This document shows positions 7,249 to 15,066 of a stretch of DNA of 22,825 bases, piece by piece. The position numbers and the translations under genes are program-made. The number at the start of each line of letters is the position of its first letter. Positions within the stretch are counted from its first letter, which is position 1. Origin of the DNA: an uncultured Clostridia bacterium (GTDB lineage: Bacteria; Bacillota; Clostridia; TANB77; CAG-508); assembly GCA_948560265.1 (NCBI GenBank), contig CAOXTD010000008.1:1-22825 (forward strand), given 5' to 3'. The notes beneath the pieces are model-generated. The model saw only the letters and a list, made by a program, of their open reading frames with translations. It ran no database searches and was not told the origin of the DNA.

Positions 7249-7530
7249 CTATTCTGCTTTGATAGTAATGAATTTAATTACTTCGTCCATAATTCTGTAA
7301 TTTCTTTCAAGTTCTGCAATTAAGTCTGGATTAGCTTCAAAGTTAATTACTACATAATATCCTTCTTTGTTTTTCTTAACTTCATAAGCTAGTTTTTTCT
7401 TTCCAAGATCTTCAATTTTTTCAATTTTACCATCATTATTAATAATATCTGTAAATTTTTGAGATAATTCTTTTACTTTCTCTTCTTCTACAGATGGATT
7501 AATAATGACAACACTCTCGTATTTGTTCAT
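7249..7530 (-). CDS. rpsF: 30S ribosomal protein S6
   Basis: 93-aa protein that forms a complex with S18 on the 30S platform. The typical start MNKYESVVIINPSVEEEKV and the core KKLAYEVKKNKEGYYVVINFEA (about 43-64) are seen. I use ATG at 7530, because a strong GAGGAGG site lies 8 nt upstream; the in-frame GTG at 7539 overlaps that site and is unlikely. First gene of the operon with ssb and rpsR. In several Firmicutes the S6:S18 complex represses this operon by binding its mRNA leader. The leader here (about 60 nt) can form two small hairpins, but I do not see the full published motif. Confidence 0.97.
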   Translation of the reverse strand: MNKYESVVIINPSVEEEKVKELSQKFTDIINNDGKIEKIEDLGKKKLAYEVKKNKEGYYVVINFEANPDLIAELERNYRIMDEVIKFITIKAE

Positions 7531-7605
7531 TATTTTCACCTCCTCGTGGATTAATAACCTGCAAATTCTTTTGCAAGTAAGAAAGTCTATTTTTAAGACG
7601 TTCCT

Positions 7606-7634
7606 ATTGTAACACGTTTTTAGCTAAAATGCAA
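7606..7634 (-). promoter_or_regulatory. promoter of the rpsF-ssb-rpsR operon
   Basis: Minus strand TTGCAT (4/6) at 7634-7629, a 17-bp spacer and TACAAT (5/6) at 7611-7606, giving a leader of about 70 nt before the rpsF ATG. The leader contains GUCU/AGAC and UGCAAA/UUUGCA hairpins. Confidence 0.65.
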
Positions 7635-7640
7635 GCAAAA

Positions 7641-7681
7641 TACAAAAATTCACAGCACAGGCAATTCTATACTGTGAATTT
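7641..7681 (-). terminator. terminator of the deacetylase-ROK kinase unit
   Basis: Perfect 10-bp stem (7646-7655 with 7672-7681), 16-nt loop, followed on the minus strand by a T-rich tail (TTTTGTATTTT). It starts 2 bp after the ROK stop codon and immediately precedes the rpsF promoter. Confidence 0.75.
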
Positions 7682-7683
7682 CA

Positions 7684-8580
7684 TTATTTCTTTATGGTAG
7701 CTCCTATGATTCCTGCATCATTTCCAAGCATTGCTAATTTTAAGCTTGGTATACTATCTTTATTGAAGACTTGCTCCTTTTTTTCAAATGTTTCTACTAG
7801 TTTGTCATATAAAATGTCTTCAAAATATACAAAACTACCTCCTAAGCAAATAGATTGTGGTTCAAAAATGTCTATAATATTACTCAGTCCTATCATTAAG
7901 TCTTCTATATAAGTATTTATTTTTTCTACTACCTTTTCTTCCTTTTGTCTTTCTCTTAGGATTTCTAATAATTCTTGCGCTTTTGTTTCTTCTGGAATTT
8001 GTAATATTTGTATGAATGCTTCTTTTAGCCTTTTTATAGAACAGTAAGTTTCAAAACAGCCTCGTTTTCCACATTTGCAAAGTTCTCCATTTTTTTGAAT
8101 TACCATATGTCCTAATTCAAAACCTGAATTTCTTTTTGGAGTTAGCAGTTTATTTTCCATAAATACCGCGCCTCCTATTCCTGTTCCTAAACAAATAAAT
8201 ACACTGTCTTCATCTTCTCTTATTGCTCCATACTTTTTTTCTGCTAGACCTGCACTTTTTGCGTCATTAAAAAGTTGAACAGGAAGATTACAAATTTTAT
8301 GAATTGTTTCTGTAATATCTAATTCTTGAATTCCTAAGTTCATTAAGGAAGTTATCTTTCCTTCTCTTGGTTCTCCTGGACTTGCTATACCTATCAATTC
8401 TATAGGATATTTATCAATATATTCTTTGATGCCTCTTACAATATACTCTTGAATAAACTGTTCTAATATATCTTGTTCCTTTTTATTTAAATCCGTTTCT
8501 CTCTTTTCTAATATAGTGCCGTTTTCTTTCACAACTCCTATAGCAATATGGCTTCCACCTAAGTCTATTCCTATTTTCAT
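7684..8580 (-). CDS. ROK-family sugar kinase (glucokinase-like)
   Basis: 298-aa cytoplasmic kinase of the ROK group, which phosphorylates glucose, N-acetylmannosamine or other hexoses with ATP. Seen: the N-terminal phosphate loop IGIDLGGSHIAIG (3-15), the catalytic Asp in LFNDAKSAG (Asp106), the second phosphate loop LGTGIGGAVF (131-140), and the ROK zinc site His158 (ELGHM) with CKCGKRGC (Cys168, Cys170, Cys175). CLGGSF near 245 is the adenosine-side motif. There is no HTH at the N-terminus, so it is an enzyme rather than a NagC/XylR-type repressor. Its substrate is not decidable from sequence. It starts 51 bp after the polysaccharide deacetylase gene with an AAAGGAG site and is probably co-transcribed with it, which makes an amino-sugar substrate conceivable but unproven. 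Confidence 0.9.
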   Translation of the reverse strand: MKIGIDLGGSHIAIGVVKENGTILEKRETDLNKKEQDILEQFIQEYIVRGIKEYIDKYPIELIGIASPGEPREGKITSLMNLGIQELDITETIHKICNLPVQLFNDAKSAGLAEKKYGAIREDEDSVFICLGTGIGGAVFMENKLLTPKRNSGFELGHMVIQKNGELCKCGKRGCFETYCSIKRLKEAFIQILQIPEETKAQELLEILRERQKEEKVVEKINTYIEDLMIGLSNIIDIFEPQSICLGGSFVYFEDILYDKLVETFEKKEQVFNKDSIPSLKLAMLGNDAGIIGATIKK

Positions 8581-8631
8581 TTTCTTTCTCCTTTACTTTT
8601 TAACACTTATATTATTTTTCTTGCCTTAAAA

Positions 8632-9750
8632 TTAATTATATACTGGGTGTGTAATCATAGGCGTATCGCTCGTAATTGGTCTAAAAATATACCCATTCTT
8701 TTTTCCATATTGAATAATTGCTCTTAAAGCATCTAGCGTTTTATTATTGCCTGAAAAGTCATGCATTAACACAACATTATTTTTATTTCTCATCAAGTTC
8801 TTAGTAACATTTCTATAAACCGCATCTTTATTTCTTGCACCACCTGCATCTCCTGAGCTCACATTCCAATCATAATATCTAAAACCTCTTTTTACAACTT
8901 CCTTTGTTAGTTTTGTCATGATTTTAGGATTAAAGCTACTCACAGTATTTGAACTTCCTCCTGGAAATCTGGTAATATATGTAGTAATTCCTGTTGTTCT
9001 TTTTATTTTGCTTTGTAATTTTGTTACATTCTGCATATAAGTTTCTACTGATTGATAAATTTTGTTGTAATCATGAGAATATCCATGAATTCCAATACTA
9101 TGACCTTCTGCCGCTTCTCTTCTTACTAAATTTTCTGTTGCTGTATTATAATTTAAAATAAAAAATGTCACTTTTACATTTTCTTCTGCCAAGATATTTA
9201 ATATTTTAGGGGTAATATCTGTTGATGGTCCGTCATCAAAAGTTAAATAGATAACACCTGTATTAGGCCCTGTTACACTTTGTTCATTATTATCTATATC
9301 TTTTGTATTAGAACTATTACTCCCTGAAGTTCCTTGAAAATTTCCTCTTTTTTGTAAATTAATTGTTCTTGTTGCTGTTGATTTATTCCCTGCCTTGTCT
9401 TGTACTGTATAAAGGATCTGGTATTGGTTATGAGTAATTTGCTGTTTTGCTATTGTTACCTCTTTTTCTAACTCTTTATCCACATTGTCTGTTACTTTAT
9501 ATCCTTCTTCTTTGTAGGTTTCATCTTCATATAATGTAAGTACTTTTTGTCCTTTTAACTCTATACTCGGTGGTTCTGTATCTTTTAGTTCTGCTTTTGC
9601 ATATTCTATATTTATTTTTGTTTTGATTTTTTCCATTCTACTTAAAACTTGCTCTGGAGTTTGGTTTACCTGAGTGTATCCTATATATCCTACAGTAATT
9701 AAGATTAGAATAATTGCAATGAAAATTGCTACTATATGGCGTGTTTTCAT
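8632..9750 (-). CDS. membrane-anchored polysaccharide deacetylase (NodB domain) with an Ig-like domain
   Basis: 372-aa protein with a signal-anchor helix (about 6-25), a DUF5011-type Ig-like domain (about 58-132: TEPPSIELKG through DNVDKE to VQDKAGNKS), a Ser/Asn linker, and a C-terminal NodB homology domain (about 164-360). Catalytic motifs are complete: TFDDGP (170-175, catalytic Asp172 and metal Asp173), HGYSH (His222, His226 metal), RFPGGSSN (261-268), YDWN (293-296) and VLMHD (327-331). Expected to remove acetyl groups from N-acetylated sugars of peptidoglycan or another surface glycan outside the membrane. This kind of modification commonly affects lysozyme sensitivity. The ribosome site AGGAG lies far (about 14 nt) upstream of ATG 9750, so initiation may be inefficient; no better start is visible. 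First gene of the unit with the ROK kinase. Confidence 0.93.
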   Translation of the reverse strand: MKTRHIVAIFIAIILILITVGYIGYTQVNQTPEQVLSRMEKIKTKINIEYAKAELKDTEPPSIELKGQKVLTLYEDETYKEEGYKVTDNVDKELEKEVTIAKQQITHNQYQILYTVQDKAGNKSTATRTINLQKRGNFQGTSGSNSSNTKDIDNNEQSVTGPNTGVIYLTFDDGPSTDITPKILNILAEENVKVTFFILNYNTATENLVRREAAEGHSIGIHGYSHDYNKIYQSVETYMQNVTKLQSKIKRTTGITTYITRFPGGSSNTVSSFNPKIMTKLTKEVVKRGFRYYDWNVSSGDAGGARNKDAVYRNVTKNLMRNKNNVVLMHDFSGNNKTLDALRAIIQYGKKNGYIFRPITSDTPMITHPVYN

Positions 9751-9870
9751 ATAAATTGCTTCATCTCCTAGTTCATTTGTTTTACTTTTTTATCTTACAC
9801 CTTTTTTCGATTTATTTCTACCTTTTTTATGATTTCTTAAGGAGTTTTTGTTTAAAATTTTATTTACAAT

Positions 9871-9926
9871 AAAAAACATCTATAACACAAGTGCTGTCTG
9901 AGCAAACGATGTTATAGATGTTTTTT
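9871..9926 (-). terminator. long hairpin terminator of the pilus operon
   Basis: Perfect 17-bp arms (9871-9887 with 9910-9926) around a 22-nt loop that can itself fold (TGCT/AGCA). The A6/T6 ends make the stem close with the U run on either strand. It starts 22 bp past the pilC stop codon. The symmetrical A and T runs could also stop plus-strand transcripts, but no plus-strand gene is present. Confidence 0.85.
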
Positions 9927-9948
9927 AATTCTTTTCAATTAATTTTTA

Positions 9949-11310
9949 TTAAATAACGCCTTGATTTTGATATGCATCAATTAACCAGTTACCCATGTAT
10001 AATTGGATACATGGTACAAGTACTACAACTACTAAGAAGATTAATAGAATTCCAACAAATGCATATGAAATTTCTGGTAATACCTTCATTAGCTTGTTTA
10101 AGCTTTCGTTGATATCTTGGTCCATATAGTCTAATAACTTTTCCATCATTTCTGGCAAGTCAGTTTGCATACCTATTTTTAGCATTTCAATTTCCATTGA
10201 CTTACATAGTCCTGAATTTTCAAATGGTTCTATCCATGATGCACCGATTAAAATGTTGTTAATAGATGTTTCTACAATGGATAGCATTACATAATTTTTG
10301 ACAACTGATTTACTAACTTCTAGAGAATCTTGAATTCTCATACCATTTTGTAAATTTAAAAGCATCGCTCTCATTAATCTTGAAAAATCAATTCCGAAAA
10401 TTAATCTACCAAAGACTGGTGCTTTGTATTTAAAGTAATGCCAATTGTATTTTCCTTTTGGTGTATTGATATAGCTTACAATTGATAAAACAATAATTGT
10501 TAAAATTCCTACTGGTACATACCAATATATCTTTAGCCAATCAATAAAATGCATGAACTTTTGCGTAATTTCTGGCAATTCTACGTTTGATCCCATGGAT
10601 TCAAATACATCTTGAATTGCTGGCAATACGAAAATAGTTCCTACAATTAATAAAATGAAAATAGCCACAAACTGTGTAATATTTGGTATTAAGATACTTT
10701 TAATCTTTTTATTTCTTGTAGTGGTTTCATCTAGATATCGTACTGCTTGTGATAATGATTTTGTAAGAGATCCAGAAAGTTCCCCTACTTTTATCATGTT
10801 AATATAGATATATGGAAAAATATTAGAATAATATTCCATTGTGGTATACATATATTCTCCCGCTTCTACTCCTGCTAAGATATCTTCTAGTACTCCTCTA
10901 AAAGATAGATTGTCTGTACTGTTAATAATAGTACTTAAAGCATGAATATTGTTAAAACCTGCCTTTTTTAGTAAGTAAAAATTTTGTGTAAATATAATAA
11001 TGTCTCTCATTCTGATTTTTTGACCTGCTGATAAGGCAATGCTTAATTTCTCTCTATTACTTAATTTCGCTGTAGTTCTACCTTGTAATACATTGGCTGA
11101 GTTAGCAGTTTTCATAACATCATCAATATCGATAACATTTCTTTTGTTAACACGTCCATTCTTACTTCTTAAGCCAACTTGTACAACTTCAATAGGCAAT
11201 AAATCATTGTGTTTTAATTTCTTGACTAAGTTATTTTTGCTGGATTCTTCTACCCTATTTTTTACAATTTGGCCCTGTTTTGTCACTGCTTTATATACGT
11301 ACTCTGGCAA
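9949..11310 (-). CDS. pilC: type IV pilus inner-membrane platform protein PilC
   Basis: 453-aa polytopic protein of the GspF/PilC family, the membrane platform that couples the PilB and PilT motors to pilin insertion and removal. An N-terminal region (MPEYVYKAVTKQGQIVKNRV) is followed by a long linker (about 47-90). Two T2SSF repeats follow: 105-228 (FTQNFYLLKKAGFN, IKVGELSGSL) and 306-430 (FSRLMRAMLLNLQNGMRI, LKIGMQTDLPEMM). Membrane helices are near 210-230, 262-281 and 414-434. The start is TTG at 11310, chosen because GGAGG lies 5 nt upstream and no ATG is near. Last gene of the operon, 29 bp after pilT. Identity between PilC and a secretion GspF rests on the surrounding pil genes. Confidence 0.94.
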   Translation of the reverse strand: MPEYVYKAVTKQGQIVKNRVEESSKNNLVKKLKHNDLLPIEVVQVGLRSKNGRVNKRNVIDIDDVMKTANSANVLQGRTTAKLSNREKLSIALSAGQKIRMRDIIIFTQNFYLLKKAGFNNIHALSTIINSTDNLSFRGVLEDILAGVEAGEYMYTTMEYYSNIFPYIYINMIKVGELSGSLTKSLSQAVRYLDETTTRNKKIKSILIPNITQFVAIFILLIVGTIFVLPAIQDVFESMGSNVELPEITQKFMHFIDWLKIYWYVPVGILTIIVLSIVSYINTPKGKYNWHYFKYKAPVFGRLIFGIDFSRLMRAMLLNLQNGMRIQDSLEVSKSVVKNYVMLSIVETSINNILIGASWIEPFENSGLCKSMEIEMLKIGMQTDLPEMMEKLLDYMDQDINESLNKLMKVLPEISYAFVGILLIFLVVVVLVPCIQLYMGNWLIDAYQNQGVI

Positions 11311-11339
11311 CTTTCCCTCCTCCTTTTCTCTTTATTCGG

Positions 11340-12476
11340 CTACATACCTGCTTGCCCATTAGCTGCTGCTTTCTTTTGATTATCTCTTTTAATCTTTAGT
11401 TGCATAATTGTTCTATTTAAAATTTCAATATTCTTTTCTTCAATTTGTGCTTTTGCTTGTTCTAGTGTAATTTTATCATTTACAAATAACTCTGCTAAAG
11501 AATTAATCAACCCAATGCTTCCTTTATCGGATGCACTTTGAATTGCATCTTCAATTTCAGAAACAGTAATTTTATCTTTACGAATAATACCTGCAATGAT
11601 ATTATCTACTACCATAACCTCTGGAACTAAAACTAAAGAATTGTCTCTTCCCTTTAAAAGCCTTTGAGACACAACAAGTTTTAATAAGGATGCAATTAAA
11701 TATTTAATTGTTTGTTGGTCTCTAACATCATAGAAGTTTATCATTCTGTCTATCGTTTCAGCACAAGACTTGGTATGTAATGTTCCTATAACCAAATGTC
11801 CTGCTTCTGCTGTTTCAATAGCTGCTTCCATTGTTTCTTTATCACGAATCTCACCAATGATTAAGATATCGCAGTCTTCTCTTAAAGAGTTTTTAACTCC
11901 TTCGCTATAGTTTGGACAATCTCTTCCTACACCAACCTCTTTTTGTACAATCACTGATTTTTTAGAAGTATGTTTAAACTCTACTGGGCTTTCTAGTGTA
12001 AGAATTTTCTTATTTTTGTTTTCGTTAATTTGATTAATTAAAGCATTTAGAGTGGTTGTTTTACCAGAGTTTGTCTTACCTGTAACTAGAATAAGTCCTT
12101 GTGGTTGATCCATCATACGTCTTACAATATCTGGTACACCTAAGTCTTCATATTTAGGTAATTCATTTTTGATTAATCTTAATACTACTGTTGGAATATC
12201 ATCTGATGTAGAAATATTTACTCTTAATCTAATGCCATTTAATTCATAAGAAGAATCTAGGTTTTTATTTTTTTTGTATACTTCATCTTTATCTACATTC
12301 CCTCTTACAAAATAGTCATAAATATCCATCATGTCATCTTCATTTAATGGATCAAATTCTTCTATTTCCACTAAATCTCTTCTAATTCTTAAAATTGGTC
12401 TATTGGCAAAAATCAAGTGAACATCTGATGCGTCCTTTTCCTTAGCAATAGTGATGATTTTGTCTATATCTATCAT
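11340..12476 (-). CDS. pilT: type IV pilus retraction ATPase PilT
   Basis: 378-aa cytoplasmic hexameric ATPase that powers pilin disassembly and twitching. Seen in order: the N-terminal DASDVHL (15-21), Walker A GKTNSGKTT (133-141), the Asp-box position TLESPVEF (160-167), Walker B LIIGEIRD (205-212), and the His box GTLHTKSC (231-238). A diverged form of the PilT-specific helix (AGIIRKDKITVSEIEDAI, about 295-312, in place of AIRNLIRE) supports retraction rather than assembly. Two oddities: Walker A has Lys and Asn in place of the usual Pro and Gly (GPTGSGKT), and the Asp box has Ser where Asp is usual (EDP). A ribosome site matching AAAGGAGG is ideal. It lies 15 bp after pilB and 29 bp before pilC, so the three motor genes form a block. 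Confidence 0.93.
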   Translation of the reverse strand: MIDIDKIITIAKEKDASDVHLIFANRPILRIRRDLVEIEEFDPLNEDDMMDIYDYFVRGNVDKDEVYKKNKNLDSSYELNGIRLRVNISTSDDIPTVVLRLIKNELPKYEDLGVPDIVRRMMDQPQGLILVTGKTNSGKTTTLNALINQINENKNKKILTLESPVEFKHTSKKSVIVQKEVGVGRDCPNYSEGVKNSLREDCDILIIGEIRDKETMEAAIETAEAGHLVIGTLHTKSCAETIDRMINFYDVRDQQTIKYLIASLLKLVVSQRLLKGRDNSLVLVPEVMVVDNIIAGIIRKDKITVSEIEDAIQSASDKGSIGLINSLAELFVNDKITLEQAKAQIEEKNIEILNRTIMQLKIKRDNQKKAAANGQAGM

Positions 12477-12491
12477 AATTTCCTCCTTTGT

Positions 12492-14111
12492 TTAATAAAT
12501 AATCAATTTACTATTTAATTCGCTTAAAGTGGTTATACCATCTAATACTTTGCGAATACCGTCTACAATAAATGGTTCATAACCTGTTTCTAGTGCTTTC
12601 TTTCTGATTTCAAAACTAGAAGCATCCTTAGTGATTAATTCTTTAATCTCATCATTTACTAAAAGGATTTCAAAAATAGCAATTCTCTCATAATATCCTG
12701 TATTATTACAACGTTTACATCCTATTGCTTCGTAAGTTTTCTTTCCTTCTAAATCAAATGTCTTTCCATATTTCTCGCCTATTTCTCTAATAACTTGTTT
12801 TTCTTGCTCTGTGAAGTCTCTTTCTTGTGCACAGTGTGGGCAAATTCTTCTAACTAATCTTTGAGAAAGTGATGTAGCTAAGATACTTGCAATATCATAA
12901 TTTGAAATACCTATCTTTCTAAGTCTTGTAATAACTTCAACACTATCAATCGTGTGGATAGTTGATAATACATAATGTCCTGTCTGTCCAGCTTGCATTG
13001 CAATTTCAGCTGTTTCTTTATCACGAATTTCTCCTACTAAGATAATATCTGGATCTTGTCTTAATACAGTTCTTAAAGAATCTGAGAAAGATGCTTTATT
13101 GTCTATTTCAATTTGATTTAAACCATTAATTCTAATTTCTACAGGATCTTCAATTGTTGTAATATTAATTTCTGGTTTATTTAAGTAATCAATAATACTA
13201 TAAAGTGTTGTTGTTTTGCCTTCGCCAGTAGGTGCTGCAACAACTGTAATACAGTTCTTTTTATTAAAGCATTTATTGACTAATTCTTCATCTCTTGGAA
13301 AACCTAATTCAAATATTTCTTTTACATTTCCATTTTTCTTTAAAAGTCTTAGTACAAACTTTTCTCCATATACATTCTTTTGTGAAGATACACGAATGTT
13401 ATAGTCTGGATAAAGCAGAATTCTACCATCTTGTGATTCTTGTTTTTCCTGATGCATATTAGAAATAGCCTTTAATCTTCCTATAATTTGTGCTTGTTTC
13501 TCTTTTTCAATATTAACTGCTGTCATTAACTGACCATCAATTCTGTAACGAACTCTTACTGTATTCTCTAATGGCTCTATATGAATATCACTAGCTCTTT
13601 TTTCCATAGCAGTTTTGATAATAGTATCTACCAATCCTGAAACGTCTGCGTTTGTGTTAATATTTTCAGTAGCAGTTCCTTCTAATGTTCCTAAAAGATA
13701 ATTGATATTAGTTTCAAAAGTAATATATTTTTCCATAATAAGACCTTTATTTAGTAATAGTAGTCTTACTACCTCAACAGATTTTTTATTAGATGTATCT
13801 GCAAAACATACTTTAATTTTTCCTTGTTCAATGTCAAATGGTATTGCTTTGTTTTGTTTTGCAATATCTAAAGAGATGTATTCTAGTATATTAATCTTTA
13901 TATCTTGTTCTTGTAGTAGAATAGCATTCTCGTCCAAAATGCTTCCAATAGCATTAATCAAAATATGTGGATCACAAAGCTCTAAGATATTTAAAATATC
14001 TCCCATCTTTTTATTTGGATGTGACTTTTGATAATCTAATGCTTTTTCAATATCTGTTTCTGATACTACTCCTCTTTTTACAAGTTCAATTCCCAATGGT
14101 TGTTTTCCCAT
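12492..14111 (-). CDS. pilB: type IV pilus assembly ATPase PilB
   Basis: 539-aa hexameric ATPase of the GspE/PilB family that drives pilus extension. An N-terminal MshEN-like domain (from PLGIELVKRGVVSETDIEKAL) is followed by the ATPase: RASDIHIEP (172-180), Walker A APTGEGKTT (293-301), Asp box TIEDPVE (319-325), Walker B ILVGEIRD (357-364) and His box STIHT (383-387). It carries the four-Cys zinc site diagnostic of assembly ATPases (CPHC at 424-427, CKRC at 465-468), which PilT lacks. The Walker A Glu replaces the usual Ser of TGSGKT. A TTG 27 nt upstream is in frame, but ATG 14111 has AAAGGAG at 6 nt and is preferred. It is separated from the minor prepilin genes by 94 bp holding a possible internal promoter. 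Confidence 0.94.
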   Translation of the reverse strand: MGKQPLGIELVKRGVVSETDIEKALDYQKSHPNKKMGDILNILELCDPHILINAIGSILDENAILLQEQDIKINILEYISLDIAKQNKAIPFDIEQGKIKVCFADTSNKKSVEVVRLLLLNKGLIMEKYITFETNINYLLGTLEGTATENINTNADVSGLVDTIIKTAMEKRASDIHIEPLENTVRVRYRIDGQLMTAVNIEKEKQAQIIGRLKAISNMHQEKQESQDGRILLYPDYNIRVSSQKNVYGEKFVLRLLKKNGNVKEIFELGFPRDEELVNKCFNKKNCITVVAAPTGEGKTTTLYSIIDYLNKPEINITTIEDPVEIRINGLNQIEIDNKASFSDSLRTVLRQDPDIILVGEIRDKETAEIAMQAGQTGHYVLSTIHTIDSVEVITRLRKIGISNYDIASILATSLSQRLVRRICPHCAQERDFTEQEKQVIREIGEKYGKTFDLEGKKTYEAIGCKRCNNTGYYERIAIFEILLVNDEIKELITKDASSFEIRKKALETGYEPFIVDGIRKVLDGITTLSELNSKLIIY

Positions 14112-14152
14112 AAGTTTCTCCTTTCTCTTTTGTGACAAAATTTTCTGCTTTT

Positions 14153-14179
14153 ATTATACTATATTTTTTTTTAATACAA
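14153..14179 (-). promoter_or_regulatory. possible internal promoter before pilB
   Basis: Minus strand perfect TATAAT at 14158-14153, with a poor TTGTAT (3/6) at 14179-14174 and a short 15-bp spacer. The gap before pilB (94 bp) is unusually long for this operon, so an internal start for the motor genes is possible. The weak -35 keeps this tentative. Confidence 0.3.
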
Positions 14180-14205
14180 CATATTTTTCATCCATTTACA
14201 AGAAT

Positions 14206-14643
14206 TTACCAATACCTTAGGGTATAGTCTATTCCACTTTTTAAATTGACTTTTCCTCCAATAGACATCTTCACATTGATAATTCGTTTATTAGTACTTG
14301 ATACTTGTTCCTCTGTTGAAGAAAAACTAAAACTATCTACTTTTTCTGTTATTTTTGTAGAATTTCTATAAACTGCTTTCTCACTTTGTCTATATTGATA
14401 TACTGTTCCATCTTCAAAGGTTACTTGATTTGTTGTTACTTCTGCTGTTTTATTGTTTTTTACATCTCCTATAAAAAACATACTAAATTTATTAAATTCT
14501 GGTGCATATTTTTCCTGTTCTTTTACTTCGTTCATATTAGACACAAAAAAGGAAGAAAATGATGCAATAGCAATAACTGTAATAGTAGTTATTACCACAT
14601 ATATAATTAATGAAGTTAAAGTAATACCTCTTTCTGATTTCAT
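14206..14643 (-). CDS. minor type IV prepilin-like protein 2
   Basis: 145-aa pseudopilin. A very short leader MKSERG is predicted to be cut after Gly6, giving mature ITLTSLIIYVVITT, a hydrophobic helix to about residue 29. The globular part (about 35-145) is beta-rich and ends in IGGKVNLKSGIDYTLRYW. Mature position 5 is Ser (Ser11 of the precursor) rather than the usual Glu, as seen in some tip or initiating pilins. The ribosome site GGAGG is close to ATG 14643. It lies 9 bp after the other minor prepilin gene. Likely role: priming or capping the pilus, by analogy with GspJ/PilW-type subunits. Which class it belongs to is inference. Confidence 0.8.
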   Translation of the reverse strand: MKSERGITLTSLIIYVVITTITVIAIASFSSFFVSNMNEVKEQEKYAPEFNKFSMFFIGDVKNNKTAEVTTNQVTFEDGTVYQYRQSEKAVYRNSTKITEKVDSFSFSSTEEQVSSTNKRIINVKMSIGGKVNLKSGIDYTLRYW

Positions 14644-14652
14644 TCCTTCCTC

Positions 14653-15054
14653 CTATAATTCTTTTACTTTTAATTTTTCTAATACTAAATCTTCTTTATT
14701 GCCTGCTACTTGATAAGAAAGTGTGAGTTTTACCATTTTTATGGTATTTTCACTATCATATTGACTTACTTCTATTCTTAAACCCATCTGGTCTGAAATT
14801 CCATATGCTTGCTTATACGTATCTTCCATTCCATTTTTTACATCTTCGTAAGCTATTCGATCAATGTTTTCTAAAATTTGAATGCCATATAGTGTTGCTA
14901 CTGCTGTTATTTGTGTCTCAGCTTGTATTTTATAAATTGCTAAATAAGAACCTGCAATTGTTCCCGCAAACAGAGTTAAAATAGCAATGGCTATAATAAC
15001 GTCTTGCATTGTAAAACCTTTATTTGATTTTAGATTTTTCACAATTTTTTTCAT
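14653..15054 (-). CDS. minor type IV prepilin-like protein 1 (PilV-like)
   Basis: 133-aa prepilin. The leader MKKIVKNLKSNKG is basic, with cleavage predicted after Gly13, then FTMQDVIIAIAILTLFAGTI as the N-terminal helix. Mature residue 1 is Phe, the classic N-methylated residue, and mature residue 5 is Asp rather than Glu. The small soluble domain (about 35-133) has alternating strands (MGLRIEVSQYD, MVKLTLSYQV). In sequence style it resembles PilV/GspI minor pilins ('GFTxxDVxxAxAIL'). It lies 12 bp after pilD and 9 bp before the next prepilin gene, so it is probably translated together with it. The GGGAGA ribosome site is moderate. Confidence 0.82.
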   Translation of the reverse strand: MKKIVKNLKSNKGFTMQDVIIAIAILTLFAGTIAGSYLAIYKIQAETQITAVATLYGIQILENIDRIAYEDVKNGMEDTYKQAYGISDQMGLRIEVSQYDSENTIKMVKLTLSYQVAGNKEDLVLEKLKVKEL

Positions 15055-15066
15055 AGCATCTCCCTC

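Noticed and set aside
14112..14138. TTG start extending pilB by nine residues
   Set aside because: The AAAGGAG ribosome site lies inside this extension, so ATG 14111 is the start.
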